A stretch of 64,000 nucleotides of DNA from Metallyticus violacea (lineage: Eukaryota > Arthropoda > Insecta > Mantodea > Metallyticidae): assembly GCA_030762175.1 (NCBI GenBank), contig CM060834.1, positions 29,518,501-29,582,500 on the forward strand, written 5' to 3'. Below, in pieces: positions 23,008-34,871 of the stretch (position 1 is the stretch's first letter; each line of letters begins with the position of its first letter). Below the pieces are notes generated by a model. The model was not told where the DNA came from. It did no database searches and was given only the letters and a program-made list of their open reading frames with translations. The position numbers and the translations under genes are program-made.

Positions 23008-24440
23008 TAGCCCATATTGCCTGCTGCATTTTGTTTATGTCATCTGTGTTGTTCCTTATAGCCATGCCATAATATATATGCAAATAATCAGTTTCCTTTT
23101 CCAAAATTAGTTTCCCATCTTTCAATCAAATTTTTTCCAGAAAATTCTTTGCGAAGATTCCTTAGTCTGTTCCCATTCATTTCTGCATGTGTCCTATGTA
23201 TTCTCACAGTCACCATATGAGTTAGAAACAATTACTGTTATCTCCATCTCCCAAATATTTTAAGTATATCATTCCATGTAAATTCACTGATCTATTAAAA
23301 ATATTATTTGCACCTTCAGATTCCATTCCAACACTAGTAACTTCAAAACTTTTCGCACATTCAGCACTTTCCTGATGCCTTTTTAATTTTAATTTGTCGT
23401 TTTATTTTGTTCATGGCAGCATTTAGTTAAGATTTCCACATCTATAACCTGCCAGTGTCTATACTTGTTGCTGGCATTACCCATGCAAAGTGTTATCTTT
23501 TTTGCGAAGTGTCATCAATTGCCACAGAAAGATCTGTGTTGTTCTCATTTTCGTTCAGTACCTCTTTCATTGGTTTATTCATACTTTCCATAGCACAAAC
23601 CTTCACTGCCTCACTGATAAGTTTAGTGTAATTTTAGAATCTAGTTGGTCCTTTTGGCAAGTCAATTACTGCACATAATGTTGTTCCTGAAGTTTGGTTT
23701 CTTTACAACTTCCACATTTTAGTGCCAATCTAGATGCAAGTCCACTTTTAGCTTTCACATCCTCAAAGCAGAAAATATTATCCAGTTTATAATATTTACA
23801 AAGTATAAAAGAGGATAAGGCATTTGTAAGCAAGCTAATATTTAGTATCACATTTCCATCTTCTAATACTTCATTGTTGTTCCCAGATTATGATCACTTA
23901 ACTTTCTTCTAAAATCACTTTGAGGAGATGTACAATTTATCACATTATCAAATAACTAATTCCATCACTTGACTCTTACCTAACACTATCTGCACAACTA
24001 TTGTAAGTTAAATCTGCATTGTTTATAACAAGTTCTACGCTTTTTATACTGCCACTTTTTGATATTGTTTCTTCAACGGCCTCCTTTCCTTTTTTTGAAT
24101 AATTTTTTATGTATCTATTTTTGAAAACTTTGGCAATACACAGACTTATAAATCATTACAAAACACAAACAAATGTTTTAAAACAATGCTGGTAAGACAG
24201 AGCTGTCAACAAAGCTCATAATGAATGAAATTTCTCTACAAAATTACATGCAGCTAGGCAATGAAATCAAGGCAGGAAAAGGGAGCGTAATTTAAGTGCA
24301 GCATGCCATTTAAACTTACTATTAATATCTTTAAAGGCAAAATACAAACAAAATAATTATATATTCAGAAACTAGAATGCTCAAAATGTAATAAATAATA
24401 AAAATCTCAGAATTGCTGGCCAAATTTGACTACTGTCCCC

Positions 24441-25464
24441 CCTTAATGTCCATTTTCTAATGTACTACTTACTTTAAAGTCAACTTTTTAATCATAATGG
24501 TGACGTTATTGTATGCATGAAAGTTATTCGTTTGTCTATTGTTATTAGATGAATTTACCACAATAAATTTAATCCCAGGTTGAATTGTCACTAATGAAAC
24601 TTTCAAGCAGGTATGTGACAGATTCATTAATTGGATATACAATAAAAATATTCTGGATATTTCAGAAACTTTAGTGTGGTCATACACTTCAGAATAGTTT
24701 AGTATTATCAAACTCTACTAATTAGTTTGGTAGCTAATATTAACTCATTAATTTTTATTAATTGTGTAATTATGTATTATGCAAGGAAGAGAATGATTCT
24801 GTTTTCAGTAATATATAAATTGTTTCCTCAATATTATCCTAACATAAAATCGACATATGAAATGAAACAAACTTTTGAATTTTAAACAATCACAGCCCGA
24901 AATCGCAGTGAAGTTATCGTAAAGTATTATCAAATTCCTTCTATCACGCGATGTGCATTTGTCTTCTGGTCAGTGTATCCAATGCCACCCCTACTACATA
25001 ATGCCTCAGCACGCTTCACTGACAACTTTTCTGTTTCCGGTAATTGTATATTTTACTAACTTAATATATGTTCGCTCAAACAATTGTTTTTGTTAATTCA
25101 GTCAAACAGTCTGATATCATTTTGTAAACAATGCAACCATTATTAACAAACACGTTGTTCAGAATGGTAAAATGTATTCTCTGTTTTGTTTTTCTCAAGT
25201 TTGTATTAGTAAATCGAACGCTACCGATTGTAATAGTGGACTTTTGTCTATTTCCGTTTGATGGTTTCTGAATAGCTACACATAAGTATAACATTTTATA
25301 CAATTGTTGATGCCCTGAGCACGAATTAATATATATTCTTATTCTATTCATGAAATAATCCTAAACCCGTATTTAGCTCTTAACTTTTGGCATTACTGAT
25401 AATCAACACTCGTTTGTTGCAAGATTGCTTAAAAAGGATAAGTATTTATAATACAAATACTCGA
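24441..25464. other. Unassigned AT-rich stretch
   Basis: Reverse frames at 24469-24711 and 25076-25351 have no recognisable motif. Confidence 0.4.
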
Positions 25465-25740
25465 TCCTGGTGGGGTAGTGGTTACCATACTTGCCTCCTA
25501 CACCCAAAACGCGGGTTCGATGGATTTTTTCGGGGCGTAAAAATCCTAAGTATGGCTTCCTTCGGAAGGGAAGTAAAGCCGTGGGTCCCGTGTCGTACAT
25601 TTACGGCACGAAAAAGAACCTCAAGCCTGAAAAAAGAGGCCTCTGAGCAAATTTTATCCGCCGTTTCACGTCCTGAATTGAATGAGACGCTGATGTTCTG
25701 AGATGTTACAGAGCGTCCGTAAATAAAACACACCAGCAAC
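25465..25740 (+). mobile_element. SINE-A copy 2
   Basis: Head TCCTGGTGGGGTAGTGGTTA and B box GCGGGTTCGATGG are present, though the B box is slightly shortened. The GGGGCGTAAAAATCCTAAGT and CTTCCTTCGGAAGGGAAGTA blocks follow. The end reads CGTCCGTAAATAAAACACAC. This is one of the best preserved copies. Confidence 0.93.
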
Positions 25741-26995
25741 CAGATCGTCAAATTTCTAAGTTTTAAAATTCGTTTAAATCCTGCGTGACTTATAATTTAA
25801 AACGTATGGAAGATCCAGTAAATTGAATTCTAAGATTTTGTCTTCGATTACCTAAGGAATAAATTGCCCAAATAGATTGCTACTATTTCCAACTAGAGTT
25901 TTCAGCACAGTTGCATTTGAAGTTTTTCTTCTTGCTCTCCCTTAAGGATCAGAAACCTCAGACCTAGAGAGCAATGAACATTGCCCTGGACCCACCGGTA
26001 TAGCATGACACTGTAATGTTTCATCTCATTCCAGCTTAGATTGTCCTTGAATGCAGCTATAATTGAAGAGTCAAAAAAGTGGATTTTCAACCCGTCATGT
26101 TCAATAGTTTGAAGCGTTTGTCAGATGCGGCATGGTAAAACGGGCATCGATGAAATGATAATTTGATAGGGAACGCGAATGACCTACATATTTCCTTCCC
26201 AGTGTAGTACTGACCCTCCCTATGTTGAGGAAGGGTCATCTTTAACATGCTATGGGCTCGCAATACAACTCTCCCCAACGTATGTCCCTTGCGTGAACAA
26301 ACGGAGAGGCGGCTGTGTTAATTCCCATTCATGAAGAGAAGCCTATGAACTGCTCTCTTGTGTAAAACTTGCTTCGAACCCAACACGTGCCTTAGAAAGG
26401 GCTTATTGCATGACTCAAGTGTAATTTTAGATTAAATTCTCTCAAGCGGGGGCTACAGAAATCACTGCTTGAAATTGGACCGAGGGTTATTATGCTATGA
26501 TTCATAACTCTCATTTCATCGATAACGGCAGGGAGCAGAGATTAATTCTGTTAAGCGAAGCGTCCAACTCACAATACGCTGCAGAAGGATCAAACAGGCC
26601 AGTGGAGCGTCAAGGTAACGCACTGGTTCCCAATATTCGTTCAAGTGGGAATGCCTCTTTTCAACTTGCAAAAATGTCGTTTTTATTCCCTGCTTAACAG
26701 CGAACTGATCTTGCTTTCCAAGATCGGATTCATTGTGGCCCAGCTGGTTAGGGCATTGCCCCTTACCCTCTTGGGTCATGCATCAGGAGATTTCTCCAAG
26801 AGTTATATCACCACCTGTGGCTGTTTTCTGCAACCCCCTTTGGACGCAAACCATTGTAAACTTAATCCTAATAGTATAAAGAACATCCCTCTGGTTTCAA
26901 CTGTACTGATCAGGATATAGTAATTTTATCATTGGATAATTTAATTTTCACAAACTATCTCTTCCAAACGATGGTATATCGTATTTATATATAAA
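25741..26995. other. Unassigned stretch
   Basis: Several overlapping open frames at 26497-26920 arise because the sequence is locally less AT-rich. None carries a motif I recognise. Confidence 0.4.
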
Positions 26996-27029
26996 GGCGG
27001 TTTACATATATATGTATATGTAAACTGCC
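26996..27029. repeat. 15-bp-arm hairpin at the SINE-B junction
   Basis: GGCGGTTTACATATA (26996-27010) faces TATATGTAAACTGCC (27015-27029) with one mismatch, around a 4-base loop. The last three bases overlap the start of the SINE-B head. Confidence 0.8.
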
Positions 27030-27312
27030 AAGGGTGGCCGAGGTCGTTAAGGCACGAACTTGTGAGTGGGAGGTTTGGGGTTCGATTCCCATCACGACCG
27101 TCCTCCCTGACTGAGGTTTTTCCAGATTTTCCTCAGTCAACATAAATGGCAAATGTCGGGGAGGTGTCCTAAATTTAGCCCTGGAATGATTCTTTCTTTT
27201 AAAAAAAATGTTTTCCCAATTTATCATTTCCTCTCATGTATCATCAATGTCCACCGCCTATGATGCGTCAATAGTTAAAATAGACGTTAAACACTATTAA
27301 AAATATTTTTTG
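27028..27312 (+). mobile_element. SINE-B copy 1 (tRNA-derived)
   Basis: The head AAGGGTGGCCGAGGTCGTTA has the A box TGGCCGAGGT of a Leu/Ser-type tRNA. GGGGTTCGATTCCCATCACG is a clean B box. The body contains TTTTTCCAGATTTTCCTCAG and TAAATTTAGCCCTGGAATGA. The end reads GCGTCAATAGTTAAAATAGA and CGTTAAACACTATT. Other copies share this order. The class II tRNA origin is inferred from the A box and spacing. Confidence 0.92.
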
Positions 27313-27519
27313 AAAACGGCAACCACGTGACCATTACTAAAAAAGAGGACTTAAAATATAGGTCAAATAGTGATGAACAAAAGATGTCTCTAATTATACA
27401 ATGTTGTCCACTTGTAGCATTAAAAACATTAAACGTATTAACAAATAGTTGAGTTATAAAGCTAAAGTATTTGTTATAGGTCCAATCTGTATAAAAACAA
27501 TACAGAATGGATCAAAGAA

Positions 27520-27990
27520 TGGTCTGGAGTTAAGGAGGACACTTTCGGTACTTAACCATGCTCACGGTTGACCCTTTGTGCCTACATCCTCAACAGGGAC
27601 ACCTTCGGGAGGAAGGAATGAAGTGAGGGAGACACCGGGAGGCCAGAATCTATGAGAGGTGACTGCACATACGAGATGCCCTAATAAGTTTCACGATAGT
27701 ACCTACACCTGACTCCGGTGAAATACTTCGGAAAGTCTGTTTCCATTCCAAAACGCGAGCCACTATCACACCGCGCCATCCCACCTCACTCTGGCATTTT
27801 CGATTCTGTAAGAGAACTAATGGAATGAAACAATAAGAAATGGAAAGCGGAAATTTTGTGGAATGTAAATATTGTCCCAGCGTTCGCCTAAGTGACCAGG
27901 GTAAAAACACGCACAAATCCCAGTTCAGGATGGACGGGAATTAAACCAGGGACCTCCCGAATCAAGCTTTACGATTTCTGCCATCCAACT
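27520..27990 (-). mobile_element. SINE-C copy (reverse strand)
   Basis: The reverse strand opens near 27985 with a tRNA-like GGGAGGTCCCTGGTTTAATT, a B box. It continues with ACCCTGGTCACTTAGGCGAA and the TTTCATTCCATTAGTTCTCT and GGATGGCGCGGTGTGATAGT blocks. The far end (27524-27640) contains CTTCGGGAGGAAGGAATGAA and matches 63590-63700. The unit is about 460 bp, long for a SINE, so it may be a composite. The 123-residue forward frame at 27892-28263 only overlaps its head and is not a gene. Confidence 0.75.
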
Positions 27991-29429
27991 TGGCCATACA
28001 TATTGGAAGGGAACGTACATCTTCCTGAAAAAGATATTGTTATTTTGAAGGCTATTTGCCTTGGCGTTATCCATTCCCGAGACAATCGCTGTATCATTTT
28101 ACACATTCTTGCAAACCAGGAATTCAGACATTTGCCTTTAATTCCCTGGATTCTGCAGCTGCCATTATACGAACGAAAGATCGCTAACAGGTTATCCGGG
28201 AGTAACATTAACGGATTATTCGCATTAAAATGTTACATAATACAATATAAACATACAAGCTAGATTTCTAATTATTTAACTGTTCACAATTACTTACGTA
28301 TACTGCTGGCAGAGGTTAATAAACGTCCTTGATTATGGCGCTCTCCTGCTTGAGAAATTTCTCGATAAATTCGTACCGTTGCATCTCCGTTTCGAGGTGT
28401 TTCACTATAAATAAGTAACATTTCAAGATATTTTGCATTGCTAAACTACGCCATCTTACAAAATGATGTTTGTGTTTCATTCAAAGGTAAACAAAATAGT
28501 TGAACGTCGCTATTAAAGCTGCGCAGTACAATAACAGAAGAAGATCGCTGTTAACATACACTGTTTATTGATTCTTGGATCTGTACTGTTGTAATGCTAT
28601 GAAGTTGCAATGATGCAAAAAACAACACCTTGCAAAGCTAATAATTAGAAGGCTGTTAATAAGAGAGACGCAGAATGTATTGCAATTTTTCACAAGCAAT
28701 TCCTGTAAGTTTCAATAAATTACATTACGTGTTTTGTAAAAACAATGTAGCAATTGCCAGCTAAAACAGTGCTTCAAAAGGGCAAAACGGCTATAAACCT
28801 TTTTACGTTTACTAGAATTATAACCAGTATTTAATGTGGTTATAATCGTTAATAAAATGCTTCATTATGACTTTAGCTGCATAAAATTTCTTTGTAACAT
28901 TTACGTCATAATTTTTTTCCTTTATTACTGAAATCTTGTCACCAACTGAATATTATGTTAGACTAGTGCAGTGCAGAGGCTTTAAATGGAAAATTGGTTA
29001 TGAAAAAGTTGACGTATTTGTTTTGTTAAACTCATATCATGGATAGAAGCAGCAGGAGATATCTACGCATTTTAAAGCTAACAACTGCGCACTTCACGGA
29101 GTCCGATTGTTTAGCAGCTGGAATTTGACCTAAATTTGGCACGCATTGCAAGGACAGGATGACTTCAGAGATGTTTCTTAATGTAGTGAACTTCTGAGAT
29201 ATCACAGATACTGCAGTGTGTTCAGAGAAAGTTAACTATTCGTCCAAACAAAGCATTAGATGATCTTACCAAAAAGAATTAAGAGGACCGCATGAAGGTA
29301 TGCCAACTCCAACAGTGCATTAACAAAAGTAAGGGTACAAACGGGAAAAATTAAACTTTTGTATTATTTCATTTGTTTCACCCCAGACAGTACTTGTTCA
29401 TTTCAGGGACAATGTGTAAGTGGAGAGTT
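27991..29429. other. Unassigned stretch
   Basis: No recognised element. The sequence is AT-rich and free of long frames. Confidence 0.4.
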
Positions 29430-29530
29430 AGTATTAGCAAATTCCGAAGGAATTGCTGTTGTACCCATGAAAAGGTTTGTGAAACTTTTCTTCAAATTTC
29501 CATCGATCCTACCTACTAGGCACCAAAAAT
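29430..29530 (-). repeat. Composite repeat, isolated tail module (copy F)
   Basis: ATTCCGAAGGAATTGCTGTT and GTACCCATGAAAAGG, with TCCATCGATCCTACCTACTA, match the inverse of the tails at 5150-5250 and 39030-39100 and the direct copy at 36260-36340. No monomer array lies next to it. An AAT-rich microsatellite (29547-29600) follows on the side where the array would be. Confidence 0.75.
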
Positions 29531-29832
29531 GGCAATGAAAAAAGCAAATAATAATAACAACAAGAACAATAATAATAATAATAACAATAATAATAACAAA
29601 ATAAAATTGAAATGGCAAAATAACTCCTTTAATAATATTTCAACGACTTTGACCACCCTTGCTAATATACACATATTTGTTATTTTTAATATCATATAAA
29701 ATATAGAAAAAGTAGCCATATAAAAGATATATTTTGCATGTAAAAATTAAATATTTTGAAGTAGCTAGAAAGTTGATAAATGCAGTGTTAGAATTCCACT
29801 TATATTTAATAATTTTTCTCGAGTACAAGGGG

Positions 29833-29940
29833 TAAGAAGGAGGAGGAAAAGAAGAAGAAGATGAAGAAGAAGAAGATGAAGAAGAAGAAGAAGAAGAAGA
29901 AGAAGAAGAAGAAGAAGAAGAAGAAGAAGAAGAAGAAGAA
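29833..29940. repeat. (GAA)n microsatellite
   Basis: It is interrupted only by a few ATGAAG and AGG units. It abuts the C-terminal end of the reverse-strand LINE fragment, so on that strand it is a (TTC)n tract just after the stop codon. Confidence 0.95.
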
Positions 29941-29944
29941 GCGT

Positions 29945-30320
29945 GAGACTAGCTATTATGATTCCTTGAGTTGAGACAACAATTTAACCTACGTTTAAAT
30001 TTCTTTATTGTCCGACAATCTCCGACTTCAGGAGGAAGGGAGTACCAAATCCTGGGAACTGACACGCTGAGTGAAGAGTGATAGGCAGTAAAGTCACATT
30101 CCGGATTCGAGATAGGGACAGATATACGAAGTGAATGACGATTACTTAGGGGTGAATATATGGAGGATTTAAAAAGAGCATAAGGGAACGGGAAGTCCCA
30201 CGTTCTTTTACAGGCAGCCATGACAGTTGATTAGGCAGGGACGCGTTGCAATCTGTTGATCTGCCCAATATTCAGATTACAGTACAAGACATCACAATAA
30301 TCAAGTGAGACAAAACAAGC
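29945..30320 (-). pseudogene. LINE ORF2 C-terminal relic
   Basis: The reverse strand reads DYCDVLYCNLNIGQINRLQR near 30300. After a break, 30221-29949 contains SVSVPRIWYSLPPEV and IKKFKRRLNCCL. These are the 'dYcdvvyxnL...rLQrvqN' and 'fxvrlWNsLPxxvrxxxsixxFKxxL' blocks found after the RT domain in many jockey/CR1-like LINEs. Only the last 120 or so codons remain. Orientation and type match the fragment at 33.4-34.4 kb. Confidence 0.75.
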
Positions 30321-31636
30321 ACTTGAATGAGATTCTTTTTGAGAATGAGAGATATATCTTTTACTATGTGTTTTAATGTGTGAATCAAATATTTTATTAC
30401 CTGTATGTGTTACCTAGGTGTGTTATTTCTAGATTGGAGTCTATATAAATGCCTAGATTTTTGCTGTGCTGGTATAATTAATGACATTGTTTACCACGAT
30501 GGGCAGTACATTGTTTGAATTTATTTTAGTATTCACGGTGTAAATTAAGCTACTGAAAATTCCTATAGAGGCTAGAACTGTTTTATTATGAAATGACGTG
30601 CTCTTATTTATACTTGAATTTCACTATGTGTAAATGTCTCACATTAGCAAAATGTTAGCTTTTATTATACAATTCTGGAGTTCGGTGAGGGAACCCTTAG
30701 GCATTGAGAAGCAAGCAGAGAGTGTACTTTCGTTGGATTAGACGGTCCGCGCGCAACAAGCCACTATGTGATAAATAACAATGAGGTTTAGATGGCTTTT
30801 CGGGACTGAAGGGCTGTTACGGTGTTCGTACGAGCTAAAGTTCTCGAGCGGATTTGATGTGTCCGTTTGGAGCACCGATACGCCATCACATGAAGTAAAT
30901 CTCATTACAGTTTCCCCCTTAAAATTTGGCGTCCTGGGCGAGTGGCCACTGTGCCCAGAGGCCTGAAGAGAGAGGGGAAAATGAAGTGGTTGAGGGATAG
31001 AGCCCCAACCACTCGGGCTTCGTTAGGCCCTTCACGGAAGTGCCCATTTCCCCTTCCACACATGCAAAGGCAACAACACGATATTCAGGTATAACCCCTA
31101 TGCATACCACACACTTATCATGTTATTTTTAAGCACGGAAGGAAACAATTTCCACGGTCAAAGTTAACTATCTATAACAACTAAGTGGTTAAATGCACAA
31201 GACGTGTTTTCCCAAACAACCAACAGCGTCCATGTACTCTTTTTCTGAATATAATAAAAGATGAAATCTTTCCCTTTTCATAGAATATCAAACCGACATC
31301 AAAGCACTTTATTAAACCGACATTCAGACCATTTTCGCACTAGGGCGACACAATTTCTTTCCTGTCACGAACTGAATACACTCCCCTCTTGTTTTAACAA
31401 GTGATGAGGCACAGCTTGGTTCTGCATCTGGCCACTTTAGCATTTCCCTTTTACCATCTGATAAACGTAATATGCATCAGCAGGAAATATGTGCGTAATT
31501 ATTATGAATTACTGGGGAGATAATGTTTTAAAACTACATTTAAGGAATCAATTGCAGAAGAGGTCTAGACAAGTGTATAATAATACAATAAGTAGGTAAC
31601 TTAAGATATTATAAATAAAGGTTAAAGCCATTGTTT
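30321..31636. other. Unassigned stretch with a GC-richer core
   Basis: 30690-31110 is clearly richer in G and C than its surroundings and gives two opposing open frames (30781-30966 + and 30919-31110 -). I find no known motif, and no similar sequence elsewhere in the window. Confidence 0.35.
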
Positions 31637-32205
31637 CTTAACCCTTTTGTTGCCGTGCGCCGATCTGGTCGGAAAAAGGCCAGAGGCCTGCCTCAATTGT
31701 ACAGCCGTAAAAAGTCGCGCCTTTTAAACGGTATATGCAGCACTTTGAAAATTTACTTCCTTGAGTTCAGGAATAGCAAATAACATCACAAAACTTTGCA
31801 TATAAGGAGAACATATTGTACAAAATTGATTAATAGTAACATAAAAATATAATAACTTTAAAATATCCTCATTGTTACAACCAATATTTAATATTTTCAG
31901 GAGATAAATGTGGTTTCAATGTCCATTTAGCTTATGGAGAAGGCAACTCCTGCATCCTCTATAAGCTTTTTACAGAGCGAAGTTGAAATAGTAGCAGGGG
32001 CATAAAACATGCGTGAGGGAAAAAGGTTGGTAACTAAAGCCCGGTATGATAATATAATTTCCCTATTATCATACAAAATAATAATAAATAAACCTACTAA
32101 TAAAATGAAGCACTGAAAGCTGGCACGCAAAACACGATCCTTCTGTTAGCTGCGTGCCTACAGACGAACAAATAGATGTTTGGCTTTTAGTTTAAACGGT
32201 TAATA
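31637..32205. mobile_element. Possible TTAA-bounded element
   Basis: The left edge TTAACCCTTTTGTTGCC and the right edge, whose inverse is TTAACCGTTTAAAC, form a short imperfect inverted pair beginning with TTAACC. This recalls piggyBac-type ends. The inner sequence shows no further inverted similarity and no transposase. Confidence 0.25.
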
Positions 32206-33437
32206 ACACAATTGAACACGTCAACAGAAAAAAATCCGTAAAATAGACCAATGCTCTTTGATAATATAATCTGTTTATTAACTGTATAGGTTGGTCTATA
32301 TAAAGTGTTACAAATGGATCAATAAAACCAAATGCTAATTATTCTAAACTAATTGCAAGGAGTCTCCATATTAGCGCCATGGACGAAACTTAAATCGGCC
32401 CGTTTATTTTAAAAAGCAATGAAACAAGTTGTTTCTTTCATAGTTAAAAGGTAACCGTCATATGCAGTAACAAGTTTTAAGTGTTTTGCGTACACAAATG
32501 CAGCCATCTCTCGCGCACACTAAACAAGGACTGTTTATTAACACGCCAAAACATTTTGAGAAGAACCAAAAACGCTTTCAATTGTTCTATCACTTTTGCA
32601 TCCAAGCCGTAAAATCAACATCCACCAGAACGCTTTCTTTCATGGATATTCCTGGTTGTTGAGCTTACGAAAGAGAATAAGTTGTTCTGGCAAATGATTT
32701 TATGCGCTCATTTATTAGTTCACAACCCGAAGCGATAAACTGTAAAGAGAAAAAAGGAGATAAAAACCGTGCCAAGCTGAAAGGCTATAAACATGAAGTA
32801 AGATTATCGTATAGAAAGCAAACTCTGCTTTGCATCTCTTCGCCTTGTTCAATTAAAGGCTTTCTGCAAGAAGAATAAAAAAATCTTTCCTCTGTGAATA
32901 TTACAAGTTTCGCAACTTTGATTGCTTTTAAGAAATACCTCATTAATTAAATATTTTTGAAGAGGTAAGAGATGAAGTAATCTAACTTTTCGGACAGAGC
33001 GTTCATCGCCTCGTAACTTACCATTTTTTTGAAGAGCACCTACAATTAACTCGCTCTCATCGACCATGCTGTTATTACTCATGTCAGTTAACACCACTCT
33101 GAGATATTTTAAAATCGCAACTATGTACTTCCCTCTTCCTAATTAGAGAAGCATTCTTCCTTCTCACGCATTTAAATTTTGTAACGACTTAATTATGGTC
33201 CGCGAGCACACTTGAAGCACAGTGCACCTCCAGCTAACATTTAATAAACATCTCACAAGCTGTTGTACTTCTTTAAAATGGACTTTTTGGTAGAGCACAG
33301 AAATTATTCGTTCAGTATCTCACCAATCAGACATTAGGCATTATCTAAAGTGCTATACTTCCCCAACTGTAAAGTTTAAAAAGTTTTCTTTTTTTAAATT
33401 TTCCACAAAGTTGCTCACTCTAAAATGTTTTTTTTTT
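32206..33437. other. Unassigned stretch
   Basis: Nothing recognised. The 82-residue reverse frame at 32849-33097 has no known motif. Confidence 0.4.
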
Positions 33438-34410
33438 AAAATACATATATATTATTTATTTATTTATTTTGGCAAAGCCAAGATCATTGAGCCTTCTCTT
33501 CCGCCCTACCAATCTAATAATAATTATATTACAACAATAATAACATTGGCAGTAACGAAAACAATACTTGCGCACATGAAAATCAATGCAAAACATGAAC
33601 AAGATAATTAAAAGTATGCTAATATATAAATATGGATTATAAAAATGCACATTGAAAAATGTGAAGTTAAGAAAGAAAAGAAAAAATAATAATATTTAAC
33701 CTCTAATAATGACAATTTATAATCATATCGATCTATGTAAATCATGAAAGTGGAAACAAATATACGACCAAAACATAAAATTAAAACCCCTAACAGTACT
33801 ATGAAGGAGATGGGAACATTTATGATAGTAATAACCATAAAAGAATGAAAAATTCTACAGTAGGATAAAACAAATAAATATCTGTATATAAATCTACAGT
33901 AATCGACTATTCATAATAACGTAAAATAATATCTTACTAAATGCTCTTGAAATTCGGCAGTTTCTGACATCCCATGGCAATGCACTCCAGAGACGGTTGT
34001 GGTTACCGTGAATGATGATGAGTAAAGTGATGTTCGGTTCAATGTAATAAGTGTATGTTCTGGGTTTCAGAAAGTGTGTTTAGGTTATGAGAGGAAAATA
34101 AATTTGGAAACGAGAATGTGGAGAAGATATGTGGATACTTTTGAGAAAATGTATATTTCTTTCGGGAGGAACCAAGACCGTATATCAAGAGAGGGTGTTA
34201 TGTGATCGAACAAACGCACATCGCAGATGTAACATATACACATATTATAAACACGCAATAGTTTTTGCGTTAGGTTAAAGTTTAAGTCCGTCAGCTGAAA
34301 ATCGCAATTGTCGAAGTGAGACATCACAAAACTCTTTTTTAAGGTTCTGATGGACACGTTTAATCTTTTAAAGATATGAGTTAGAGAACTTACTTTCCTG
34401 CACATACAAA
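33438..34410 (-). pseudogene. LINE 3' end: ORF2 C-terminus, 3' UTR and AAAT tail
   Basis: The reverse frame 34405-34085 reads SSLTHIFKRLNVSIRTLKKS, then NCDFQLTDLNFNLTQKLLRV and RLFDHITPSLDIRSWFLPKE. This is the conserved stretch between the RT domain and the LINE C-terminus. Past stops, SFTVTTTVSGVHCH is a decayed 'WNxLP' block near 34020. The 3' untranslated part runs left to 33470, where the reverse strand ends GGCTTTGCCAAAATAAATAA followed by ATAAAT units, a typical LINE tail. The 5' part is missing, as expected from truncated reverse transcription. Confidence 0.72.
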
Positions 34411-34871
34411 TTAGAATAAAAGTTACATAAGAATCCTCTCACACATAATGATAGGATGCAAGGTTGATCCATGCCCTACTGATTGGCATTTAACATCGAT
34501 AAACACAGCACTCAAATGTCATTTCTGGTCAACAATCACGACTCCCATTTTCATAATTTTCTTAGTAATATTCTTTGTCCAAAGCTCGCTTCATCTTCGG
34601 TACATGTATGGCCACGATCACTAAGAATTTGATCTGTGTGGGCATCCACTTTAAAAGTTTAATCATTGCAAGAAACTCTTCCCCCTTCGTATTAATGGTA
34701 GATTCAAAAGACTCTCAAACGACCACTACTCCTTTGCCACAGGCTGTTTCAAGCAGTGATGGAATATTTGCTACCATGGACGCGAAGTTGACTTAGCACC
34801 AACTTCACCTAAGGCTTATGTTTCCAGTATATAAAATGCTCCATATATAGTATATATTGTAATATTTAATA
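34411..34871. other. Unassigned stretch with a possible reverse-strand coding relic
   Basis: On the reverse strand 34795-34590 reads in one frame ANIPSLLETACGKGVVV, and after a stop FLAMIKLLKWMPTQIKFLV. This looks protein-like rather than random, but I do not recognise the family. Confidence 0.3.

Larger units (their letters stand above)
20850..24080 (-). pseudogene. Mutator-like transposase (MULE), interrupted by nested PLE
   Basis: Reading the reverse strand from 23851 leftwards gives ILNISLLTNALSSFILC, then AKSGLASRLALKCGSC, a Cys-containing N-terminal region of the Mutator-like transposase domain. It continues with GMESEGANNIFNRSVN, then YLKYLGDGDNSNCF. The GDGD box holds an expected catalytic Asp. 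Next come MNGNRLRNLRKEFSG and YYGMAIRNNTDDINKMQQ, then AIWAI at 23007-23025. After the PLE, from 21373 leftwards, it resumes with WAIFFHMAS and HGLCSEGDHSWYKYNHSLA. VVKPIFRNL, NRVIWTKIPKTVFVRG and KKADLETFQKG follow. This order is that of full-length insect Mutator-like proteins. Stops and frameshifts occur in several places, but many blocks stay in frame for 20-60 codons, so decay is moderate. Confidence 0.85.
20446..24440 (-). mobile_element. Mutator-like DNA transposon, decayed and split by a PLE
   Basis: The limits are proposed from the coding remnant and from end sequences. The left edge reads TTAGGGGATACTTTAGTCTG and the reverse complement of the right edge reads TTAAGGGGGGACAGTAGTCA. 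These are imperfect inverted copies of each other. Everything recognisable between them, apart from the nested PLE, belongs to one reverse-strand transposase. A second, independent fit comes from the phrase CCAGATTTGGCA near 20480 and the inverse of GGCCAAATTTGAC near 24420. Target duplications were not found. Confidence 0.6.

Noticed and set aside
26497..26920. Overlapping frames on both strands, considered as a possible small gene
   Set aside because: No recognisable domain, and both strands are open because stops are depleted in this less AT-rich patch.
29833..29940. GAA tract considered as an acidic/lysine-rich coding run
   Set aside because: It continues through frames without a gene around it and abuts a LINE C-terminus in the opposite direction.
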